A stretch of DNA of 64,000 nucleotides from positions 1 through 64,000 of the forward strand of contig JAZUCT010000011.1 in assembly GCA_045639255.1 (NCBI GenBank), in the 5' to 3' direction. The notes under the pieces are model-generated. The model saw nothing but the letters and a program-made list of their open reading frames with translations, was not told the DNA's origin and did no database searches. The position numbers were made by a program, and so were the translations under genes. Origin of the DNA: JAZUCT01 sp045639255. Lineage in GTDB: Bacteria; Bacillota; Clostridia; Christensenellales; UBA1242. This document shows positions 57,776 to 64,000 of the stretch, piece after piece. Position 1 is the stretch's first letter, and each line of letters opens with the position of its first letter.

Positions 57776-59608
57776 ATGAACGAAAACATTAAGCAAAAAC
57801 TTTCTTTATTGCCGTCATGCCCTGGCAGTTATCAAATGCTTGATGCTGGTGGCAACATTATTTATGTTGGAAAGGCTGTTAACTTAAAAAACCGAGTTAG
57901 CAGTTATTTTGTTAATTTAAGTTCACACAACGAAAAAACCAAGGCACTTGTTAAAAATATTGCCGATTTTAACTATATTGTTACACCAACTGAACTTGAT
58001 GCTTTGTGTTTGGAAGCCAACCTTATTAAAAAACATCAACCTTACTATAACATTTTGCTTAAAGATGGAAAGCAATTTGCATATATAAAAATTAACACAA
58101 AAGCACCCTATCCAAAAATTGAAGTGGTAAGAAAAGTTAAAAACGATGGCTTTAAATATTTTGGGCCATACTTTAATGGGGTTTACTATAAAGAAATTAT
58201 TGAACTTATTTCATATGCATTTAACTTGCGCACTTGCAATTTTAAGTTCAGTGCAGAAAAGCCGTTAAAACGCCCTTGCTTAAACTTTGATATGGGCTTG
58301 TGTTGTGCCCCTTGTGTTAACAAAGTTTCACAACAAGAATATTTAAGTAAGGTTAAGCAAACAATTGATTTTTTAAACGGAAACACTTTAAATATTAAAC
58401 AAATTTTAACACAAAAAATGCAACATTTTGCAAGCAAACAAAATTTTGAAACAGCACTTATTTATCGCAACTTGTTAAACACTGTTAACAAGTTAGATAA
58501 CAAAGTTCACACTCAACTTACTTCAACTCTTGAAGGCGATGTTATTGGTTTTTGCACAAATGGTGTTTATTCCTGCGTAAGTGTTGCAACAATTATAAGC
58601 GGAAAAATTTTAGGTGTTGAAAATTTTATTCTTAATTCAGTAAGCGAAAATTCTGGTGAAATTATTGCTGAATTTTTAACACAATATTATACTTCAAACA
58701 AAATTATTCCAAAGCAAATTTTGGTGCCTTGCCAAATAAAAGATAGCGAAATTTTAAAACAATATTTAACATCACTTAAAGGCACAAATGTTAACATTGT
58801 TTATGTGCAAAAAGGCGAAAAGAAAAAGGTTGTTGAAATTGCGAACCAAAATGCAGAAGAATTTTTGCAAAAAAACATTGAAAAAGAAAAACAGCAAGAG
58901 TTATTAACACTTGGTGCTTGCAAACAGTTGCAAGAATATTTGGGGCTTAAAGAACTTCCGCTAAGAATTGAAGGCTATGATATTTCAAACATATCTGGAA
59001 CAAACAAAGTTGCCAGCATGGTGGTGTTTATTAACGGAAAACCTGCAAAACAGCACTATCGAAAGTTTAAAATTGATGATATTGAAGGGCAAAACGATTT
59101 TGCTTGCATGAACGAAGTTTTGTTGCGCCGTGCAAACGAACTTAAAAAAGCAACCGATTTAAGTTTTTCGCAAAAACCAAACCTTATTTTAATCGATGGT
59201 GGAAAAGGTCAGTTAAGTTCTGCACTTGCCAGCATTAAGCCAAACATAGATTGCGATGTTATTTCACTTGCCAAGCGGTTGGAAGAAGTTTTTAAGCCAA
59301 ACAGTTCTGTTCCAATTGTGTTAAGCCATTCAACCTATGCCCTAAGGTTGTTGCAACGGGTGCGTGATGAAAGCCACAGGTTTGCAATAACTTTTCACAG
59401 GCAACGCAGAAACAAGCAAACACTTAAAAACACTCTTGGTGAAATTAAAGGCATTGGAAAAACCAAGCAACAACATTTGTTTAACCACTTTAAAAGTTTT
59501 GAAAAAATAAAAAATGCATCTGTTTATGAACTTATGCAAGTTAACCGAATTTCAAAAACAGACGCTGTTAACATTTTTAATTTTTATCATAAGGATATTT
59601 CAGAATAG
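57776..59608 (+). CDS. uvrC: Excinuclease ABC subunit C
   Basis: UvrC makes both incisions in nucleotide excision repair. The 610-residue protein has the GIY-YIG 3'-nuclease domain (PGSYQMLDAGGNIIYVGKA near 15-33), a Cys4 cluster with CLNFDMGLCCAPCVN near 167-181, and a UVR motif near 200-235 for UvrB binding. The RNase H-like 5'-nuclease has RIEGYDISNISG near 395 and LIDGGKGQL near 470. The C-terminal helix-hairpin-helix contains IKGIGKTKQQHLF near 562. No Shine-Dalgarno site is seen and the promoter predicts a leaderless transcript. mfd, its functional partner, is also in the window. Confidence 0.96.
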   Translation: MNENIKQKLSLLPSCPGSYQMLDAGGNIIYVGKAVNLKNRVSSYFVNLSSHNEKTKALVKNIADFNYIVTPTELDALCLEANLIKKHQPYYNILLKDGKQFAYIKINTKAPYPKIEVVRKVKNDGFKYFGPYFNGVYYKEIIELISYAFNLRTCNFKFSAEKPLKRPCLNFDMGLCCAPCVNKVSQQEYLSKVKQTIDFLNGNTLNIKQILTQKMQHFASKQNFETALIYRNLLNTVNKLDNKVHTQLTSTLEGDVIGFCTNGVYSCVSVATIISGKILGVENFILNSVSENSGEIIAEFLTQYYTSNKIIPKQILVPCQIKDSEILKQYLTSLKGTNVNIVYVQKGEKKKVVEIANQNAEEFLQKNIEKEKQQELLTLGACKQLQEYLGLKELPLRIEGYDISNISGTNKVASMVVFINGKPAKQHYRKFKIDDIEGQNDFACMNEVLLRRANELKKATDLSFSQKPNLILIDGGKGQLSSALASIKPNIDCDVISLAKRLEEVFKPNSSVPIVLSHSTYALRLLQRVRDESHRFAITFHRQRRNKQTLKNTLGEIKGIGKTKQQHLFNHFKSFEKIKNASVYELMQVNRISKTDAVNIFNFYHKDISE

Positions 59609-59637
59609 AAGTTATTAAACAATTCATAAAATTCAAA

Positions 59638-59666
59638 ATAAAAAAACACCCGATTGGGTGTTTTTT
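59638..59666. terminator. Bidirectional terminator between uvrC and the DUF4097-like gene
   Basis: Stem AAAAAACACCC/GGGTGTTTTTT with a 4-base loop, between convergent genes. Confidence 0.9.
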
Positions 59667-61089
59667 AACTTTGTGATTTAATTGTTATTTTTCCGCTTGT
59701 TGATGTGATTGTAAGTTTGGTTTCTGTGTTTTCAGTTGCACCTGAAATTAATGCATTTTCAACATTCGATTTTGAAATTAAATCTGCATAAGCAATATCT
59801 TTTTCGCCGTTACCTGAAACATTAAGCACACACGCTTTAATTGGTGCAACAACGCTTACATTTCCCTTTTGAGCATTAATAACATTTTCGCCAACAAGAT
59901 TTTTAAAGTTAAGTGTTAAAATGCAATAGCCATCGTTTTCAACATTAACCGTTGTTTTAAATGGAATGTTGTTTGCTGTAAGCGAACCATTTTTTGCCAT
60001 GAAATTAAATTCTGCATTGGTTTCAACTTGATTTGAAAAATCAACTTTGCAAATGCCCGATGTGGTTTTAACATTAACACCACAAGCAATGTTTTTAAGT
60101 GTTATGTTTGCAATTGTTGTTTCAACATTAACACCACCTGTTGCCTTGTTAATTTCCACTTCGCCACTGGTGCTTTTTGATTCAACACTTCCAACCGCAT
60201 TTTCAATTTTAAGTTTTGCGTTTGTTCTGTTTAAATCGGTGTAAGTGCCGTTCAATGTTGTTATGGTTGTTTTAACATTTCCAGTTACTGAAATGTTGCC
60301 ACTTTCGTTAAAATTAATAATGCCTTTTTTTGAAACAAAATTTGTTTGTTCAACCTTGTTTGCTTTAAGTTGCAAATTTTCGGCTTCAACATTAAGAATT
60401 TTAATATTGTTAAATTCAAAGTTTGAAGTGTTTGTTTTTATATCCAATTTAAGTGCTATGTTTGGCACAATTTTAACTGTGTTATTGTTTGAATTAATGG
60501 TTGCTTGTGATATATCATTTTTCAATTTTCCAACAACAATCTTCGAGTTATTAACATCGAAAAACAAACTTTGAATATCCAGCAAGTTATTTCCGCCACC
60601 AACTGTTATGGTTGAATTTTCGCCAACAACATATAAGTTTTTTGCAGAATAATCCCTTGTTAATTGCAAGTGAAGGTTTGAAATTTTTCTGTTAAAAAAG
60701 AAACCTTCTGGTTCAGTAACAGTTATTTTTAAAATTCTGTTTTTAATTTCATAACTTTTGCCATATTTAACACCTTTTTCAACTTTTGCAAAGCCCCACA
60801 TTCTGTTGTTATTGTTAAATTGCATATATCCACCGGCGTTAAGGCACGAAACTTCAACATCAAGGCTTTTAACATTAAATTCAATTGCATCAAAATCTTC
60901 ATCGTTAAAAAGCAACGAGTGTTTGCCTTTATCACTGTAATCAAAATAAGCATAGCCAAAAATTTTAATTGGGTTATCTGGGTTTATTTTTGCAGAAACA
61001 AACATAATGCCAATTGTTACAAGCAACACTGAAAATGCAATAATTGCCAACAATGCAACATATTTTAAAATATTTTTAATAAGTTTCAT
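59665..61089 (-). CDS. Membrane-anchored DUF4097-like beta-repeat protein
   Basis: The 474-residue protein has an N-terminal membrane segment (about 8-32). A long extracellular region follows, made of short beta strands with regular Asn, Thr and Val spacing and alternating segments such as VGGGNNLLDIQSLFFDV and KIENAVGSVESKSTSGEVEI. This pattern is typical of DUF4097/putative auto-transporter adhesin head domains, which fold as a beta helix. No enzymatic motif is seen. AAAGGGG precedes the start and the promoter is at 61115-61142. Function is unknown; such proteins often accompany envelope-stress regulators, but none is adjacent. Confidence 0.65.
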   Translation of the reverse strand: MKLIKNILKYVALLAIIAFSVLLVTIGIMFVSAKINPDNPIKIFGYAYFDYSDKGKHSLLFNDEDFDAIEFNVKSLDVEVSCLNAGGYMQFNNNNRMWGFAKVEKGVKYGKSYEIKNRILKITVTEPEGFFFNRKISNLHLQLTRDYSAKNLYVVGENSTITVGGGNNLLDIQSLFFDVNNSKIVVGKLKNDISQATINSNNNTVKIVPNIALKLDIKTNTSNFEFNNIKILNVEAENLQLKANKVEQTNFVSKKGIINFNESGNISVTGNVKTTITTLNGTYTDLNRTNAKLKIENAVGSVESKSTSGEVEINKATGGVNVETTIANITLKNIACGVNVKTTSGICKVDFSNQVETNAEFNFMAKNGSLTANNIPFKTTVNVENDGYCILTLNFKNLVGENVINAQKGNVSVVAPIKACVLNVSGNGEKDIAYADLISKSNVENALISGATENTETKLTITSTSGKITIKSQS

Positions 61090-61114
61090 AATTAATTCCC
61101 CTTTATATTAATTA

Positions 61115-61142
61115 ATTATATCATAAAACTTTATATTGTCAA
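61115..61142 (-). promoter_or_regulatory. Promoter of the DUF4097-like gene
   Basis: On the minus strand: TTGACA (61137-61142), 16-bp spacer, TATAAT (61115-61120). Confidence 0.75.
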
Positions 61143-61156
61143 TATCTGCAATTTTG

Positions 61157-61543
61157 CTAGTTTATTGTTTTTCCGTTGTTAATTTTAACTTGGTTAACGC
61201 AGTTTTTTTCAAGAATATATTCATATCCCTTGTTTTGCATATCAAGTGCAGTAAGAATTTTAAAAATATCCCAATGCCCATTGGCAGACTCTTTACAAAT
61301 GCAATATGCAACAGGTTTTTCTTCCACCAACAAAACACAGCAAAAAGTGTTTTGGTTATAAATGTTTTTAAGTTCTTTAAGCACTTCTTGTTTTTTTTCT
61401 TGAACAATTTGCGCAATGTTTTCGGTGTAGGTTTGAACTTCGGTGTTATAAGATGAAATCACATTGAAAATATGATTAACAAGTTCTTCGGTTTTTTCTT
61501 CAAATTCTTTAAAAGTGTAAGTTTTTAATTTATAGTCCAACAT
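61157..61543 (-). CDS. Hypothetical protein, possibly a small GNAT-like domain
   Basis: The 128-residue protein has an N-terminal helical half (about 10-65, Glu/Lys/Gln-rich). The C-terminal half has strands FCCVLLVEEKPVAYCIC and WDIFKILTALDMQNKGYEYIL, a pattern resembling strands 2-4 and the following helix of GNAT acetyltransferases. The acetyl-CoA-binding loop is not convincing. It follows mnmA by 9 bp on the same strand and may share its transcript. I cannot assign a function. Confidence 0.5.
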   Translation of the reverse strand: MLDYKLKTYTFKEFEEKTEELVNHIFNVISSYNTEVQTYTENIAQIVQEKKQEVLKELKNIYNQNTFCCVLLVEEKPVAYCICKESANGHWDIFKILTALDMQNKGYEYILEKNCVNQVKINNGKTIN

Positions 61544-61552
61544 AATTAATTC

Positions 61553-62638
61553 CTAAAATTTTTCCTCAATAATGCCACCACCTAAGCAATAAGTTTGGTC
61601 ATAAAAAACCACCCATTGACCTTCTGTTATGGCTTTTTGTTTTTCTTTAAATGTAACTTTAACATGGCCGTTATCCAAAATTTCAACAGTAACAGGTTGT
61701 TCTTCTTGCCTGTAACGGAATTTTGCCCAGCAGTTAAATTTTTTCTGTTCTGGTTGTTTTGGAATCCAGTTAACCTTATAGGTTATAAGCCCGTTTGAAT
61801 AAAGGCAATCTTGAAGTCCGTTTGAAACATAAAGGGTGTTAGTGTTTAAATCCTTTTTGGCAACAAACCAACGGTTTGCCTCTTCCCCCTTAACACCGCC
61901 AATGCCAAACCCACGGCGTTGGCCAAGTGTGTAATACATTAATCCATCGTGCTTACCCAACACTTTGTTGGTTTGAATATCCACAATGTTACCTTGATTT
62001 GCAGGCAAATATGTTTTTAAAAATTGTTTAAAGTTTCGTTCACCAATAAAGCAAATGCCAGTGCTATCCTTTTTAGTTGCAGTTGCAAGTTCGTGCTTTT
62101 CTGCAATTTCCCTAAGTTCTGGTTTAAGCATATCGCCAATTGGAAACATAACATCTTTAAGTTGTGCTTGGCTAAGTTGATTTAAAAAATAAGTTTGATC
62201 TTTGTTTGCATCAACTGCTTTTTTTAAATAAACAAGCCCATCTTTGTGTTCCACCCTTGCATAGTGCCCTGTGGCAATATAATCGGCACCAATGCGTTTT
62301 GCATATTCCAAAAATGGCCCAAACTTAATTTCACGGTTGCACAAAACATCTGGGTTAGGTGTTCTGCCCCTTTTATATTCTTCCAAAAAGTATGAAAAAA
62401 CCCTGTCCATATATTCTTTTGAAAAGTTAACCGTATAATATGGAATGCCAATTTTAGCACATACCCTTTTAACATCTTCATAGTCGGCTTCGCTGGTGCA
62501 ATGGCCAGTGGCATCTTTTTCTTCCCAGTTTTTCATAAACAAGCCAATAACATTATATCCTTGTTGTTTAAGTTTAAGTGCAACCACGCTGGAATCCACA
62601 CCACCACTCATGCCAACAACAACTGTTTTGTTTTGCAT
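61553..62638 (-). CDS. mnmA: tRNA-specific 2-thiouridylase MnmA
   Basis: MnmA inserts sulfur at position 2 of the wobble uridine in tRNAs for Lys, Glu and Gln. The 361-residue protein has the PP-loop GMSGGVDSS near residue 9. Catalytic cysteines are in [12 protein letters not shown] near 103 and [12 protein letters not shown] near 200. [10 protein letters not shown] near 245 and a C-terminal beta-barrel are also present. AGGGAAGGAG gives a strong ribosome-binding site. It lies between a TM2 protein gene and the 61157 gene. Confidence 0.96.
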   Translation of the reverse strand: MQNKTVVVGMSGGVDSSVVALKLKQQGYNVIGLFMKNWEEKDATGHCTSEADYEDVKRVCAKIGIPYYTVNFSKEYMDRVFSYFLEEYKRGRTPNPDVLCNREIKFGPFLEYAKRIGADYIATGHYARVEHKDGLVYLKKAVDANKDQTYFLNQLSQAQLKDVMFPIGDMLKPELREIAEKHELATATKKDSTGICFIGERNFKQFLKTYLPANQGNIVDIQTNKVLGKHDGLMYYTLGQRRGFGIGGVKGEEANRWFVAKKDLNTNTLYVSNGLQDCLYSNGLITYKVNWIPKQPEQKKFNCWAKFRYRQEEQPVTVEILDNGHVKVTFKEKQKAITEGQWVVFYDQTYCLGGGIIEEKF

Positions 62639-62653
62639 AAAACTTCTCCTTCC

Positions 62654-63100
62654 CTATTTTTCCATAACATATGGAAATGGATATTTTTTAAAAATAACTT
62701 TAAACACATCAAAAATCCAAGTTGCAAACGGAAACAATAAAATTAATCCACTAATTGTTCCAAAACCAACCAAAATATTTTCAATGGTTAAAATTCCAAT
62801 TATTTCAGCAACAATAAAACAAACCATTTTTGCAATGCCAAGTTTCTTTTTGCCAACATATAAATCGTGTGCGCCAAACAAACCCAAAAATATGGTGAAC
62901 AGCAAAAGTTTTTTTCGGCTTATTTCTTTTGGGATTTTATGGCTGTAAAAAATCTTTTCTTTTTCATAAAGATTTCCCTTATTTAAAATTTCAACGGCTT
63001 TTTCATAACTTGCATTTTCAATGTCGGCAACCTTTGTTCCGCAAATTTCACAAACATATTTTCCGTCTTTAATTTTTCCATCACAATTTGGGCAACGCAT
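62654..63100 (-). CDS. TM2-domain protein with N-terminal zinc ribbon
   Basis: The 148-residue protein starts with a zinc ribbon (CPNC and CEIC, about residues 3-20). A short helical stretch and a TM2 domain follow: LFTIFLGLFGAHDLYVGKKKLGIAK near residues 67-91 (in two parts), then two more hydrophobic segments. TM2 proteins are common in Firmicutes; the function is unknown. The ribbon should face the cytoplasm. It lies just upstream of mnmA (15-bp gap) and may be co-transcribed with it. Confidence 0.7.
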   Translation of the reverse strand: MRCPNCDGKIKDGKYVCEICGTKVADIENASYEKAVEILNKGNLYEKEKIFYSHKIPKEISRKKLLLFTIFLGLFGAHDLYVGKKKLGIAKMVCFIVAEIIGILTIENILVGFGTISGLILLFPFATWIFDVFKVIFKKYPFPYVMEK

Positions 63101-63221
63101 TTAAACACATTCTCCTTCATTTTATATTTTATCACAAAAATCGGCTTATAGTCAAACAAGCAACACCTTAAAAAAGTTAACTCTGTTTTGTTAAAGTCTT
63201 TATTTTAAGTTTGAATTGTGC

Positions 63222-63227
63222 TATAAT
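63222..63227 (+). promoter_or_regulatory. Extended -10 promoter of queH
   Basis: TGC-TATAAT ends at 63227, only 7 bp before the queH ATG at 63235; the -35 region is weak. The predicted transcript starts at or one base before the ATG. Confidence 0.55.
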
Positions 63228-63234
63228 TTAAGAA

Positions 63235-63864
63235 ATGAAACAAAACAATTATCAAATTTTTTTATCAACACTTTCAAAAGTTAAAGGGCTTGAAAAAAAG
63301 CCCACACTTTTGTTGCATTGCTGTTGCGCACCATGTTCCACCGCCAGCATTTTGCAAATTAAAGATTATTTTGATATAACAGTTTTCTATTATAACCCAA
63401 ACATTTCGCCAAAAGAAGAATATTTAAAACGCAAAACCGAACAAATTAATTATATTAAAGCAATTGCACCAAATAACGAAATTAAGTTTGAAGATTGCGA
63501 TTATGTTCCAACCGAATTTTTTAACATTGCAAAGGGTTTGGAACATTGTGCCGAAAAAGGCGAAAGGTGCCTTAAATGCTATGAACTAAGAATGGAAAAA
63601 ACTTGCAAAGTTGCCAAAGAAAAGGGGTTTGATTTTTTTGCAACCACCCTTACACTAAGCCCACTTAAAGAAGAAACTGCAATTAACGAAATTGGGTTAA
63701 AATTGCAACAAAAACATCAAATGCCCTACTTGGTTTCAAACTTTAAAAAGAACAATGGATATTTAAAAAGCATTGAACTTTCAAAGCAGTTTAACTTATA
63801 CAGGCAAGATTATTGTGGTTGTGTTTATTCAAAACTTAACAAAAATAAGCACTTTGAAAATTAA
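63235..63864 (+). CDS. queH: Epoxyqueuosine reductase QueH
   Basis: QueH reduces epoxyqueuosine to queuosine in tRNA and is the cobalamin-independent alternative to QueG. The 209-residue protein (DUF208) has LLHCCCAPCSTAS near residues 24-36, FYYNPNISPKEEY near 51-63, CAEKGERCLKCYELR near 104-118 and YRQDYCGCVYS near 190-200. The adjacent cysteine pairs are those used for the iron-sulfur/metal centre. No Shine-Dalgarno site precedes the ATG. prfB follows 21 bp downstream. Confidence 0.94.
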   Translation: MKQNNYQIFLSTLSKVKGLEKKPTLLLHCCCAPCSTASILQIKDYFDITVFYYNPNISPKEEYLKRKTEQINYIKAIAPNNEIKFEDCDYVPTEFFNIAKGLEHCAEKGERCLKCYELRMEKTCKVAKEKGFDFFATTLTLSPLKEETAINEIGLKLQQKHQMPYLVSNFKKNNGYLKSIELSKQFNLYRQDYCGCVYSKLNKNKHFEN

Positions 63865-63885
63865 ATAAATAAAGGATTTTTTAAA

Positions 63886-64000
63886 ATGTTAATTGAAGAT
63901 ATAAAAAACAAAACAAGTGAAATAAGTGAAACTTTAAGTTATATAAAGGAGTGTCTTTGACTATTCAAAACTTATTGAACAGCGAAACACACAAAAACAG
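63886..64000 (+). CDS. prfB: Peptide chain release factor 2 (partial, with programmed +1 frameshift)
   Basis: RF2 terminates translation at UGA and UAA. The zero frame starts at 63886 (AAAGG upstream) and reads MLIEDIKNKTSEIS, then TLSYIKECL, before meeting TGA at 63958-63960. Skipping one base gives GAC TAT TCA, that is, L-D-Y-S-K-L-I-E-Q and on to the window edge, matching the LDY start of the RF2 N-terminal domain. The junction AGGAG TGT CTT TGA C is the classic autoregulatory frameshift site. Only about 38 codons are visible; the GGQ catalytic region lies beyond the edge. Confidence 0.85.
63947..63961 (+). promoter_or_regulatory. prfB programmed +1 frameshift site
   Basis: An internal Shine-Dalgarno-like AGGAG (63947-63951) lies three bases before CTT TGA C (63955-63961), the conserved RF2 frameshift arrangement. 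When RF2 is scarce, the pausing at TGA promotes the +1 slip on CTT. Confidence 0.9.

Overview
The window is AT-rich chromosomal DNA from an endospore-forming, anaerobic, Clostridia-like Firmicute. The evidence is the gene content: spo0A, sigH, spoIIE, spoIIR, spoVG, spmA/spmB, sleB/ypeB, a SipL-like spore-coat protein and Veg, together with desulfoferrodoxin (an anaerobe's superoxide defence). Gene order is also Firmicute-like (murC/holB/ricT/trmN/rsmI, tatD-rsmA, dnaX-ybaB-recR, rpsF-ssb-rpsR, mrnC-rlmB-sigH). The species cannot be named from this sequence. I saw no rRNA, tRNA, CRISPR array, prophage or intact transposon. Most genes lie on the minus strand.

Layout. 1-0.4 kb: the start of a Rho N-domain gene that runs off the left edge. 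0.5-9.8 kb: a sporulation block (ypeB, sleB, spoIIR, SipL-like, Veg, spo0A) mixed with lipoproteins and orphan proteins. 9.9-17.5 kb: RNA modification, DNA replication and wall genes (rsmA, tatD, spmAB, rsmI, trmN, ricT, holB, murC). 17.6-28.5 kb: spoVG, a GLUG-like surface protein, deoD, degV, spoIIE, desulfoferrodoxin, dnaB. 28.6-38.7 kb: a foldase lipoprotein, mfd, pth, cysS and two flavoproteins. 38.9-41.2 kb: rplJ-rplL and rpsF-ssb-rpsR. 41.3-42.0 kb: the remnant of a toxin/immunity cassette beside a palindromic repeat. 42.0-52.5 kb: recR, ybaB, dnaX, and two paralogous cytoplasmic leucine-rich-repeat (LRR) proteins bracketing mrnC-rlmB-sigH. 52.6-64 kb: metG, ychF, uppP, uvrC, mnmA, queH and the start of prfB.

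Translation recoding is the most striking theme. (1) dnaX is in two frames joined by a slippery heptamer A AAA AAC plus a perfect 8-bp stem-loop, the layout of a programmed -1 frameshift making short and long clamp-loader subunits. (2) prfB at the right edge carries the classic SD-like CTT TGA C +1 frameshift site. (3) murC, normally essential, is interrupted by one in-frame UGA. (4) About 60 complete genes were read and only spmA ends in UGA. Together these suggest an organism where UGA is nearly abandoned as a stop and may be leaky.

RNA-level control is the second theme: a three-segment attenuator before metG, a terminator-like hairpin that sequesters the spoIIE ribosome-binding site, an L10 leader with attenuator before rplJ, a promoter-terminator pair before uppP that looks like a small RNA, and several genes whose promoters place the transcript start on or next to the ATG. 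A family of small intergenic palindromes (three loci) has conserved arms and central stems that change in a compensatory way. One copy interrupts the rplL terminator region with an exact 22-bp flanking duplication, and another sits at the break of the toxin remnant.
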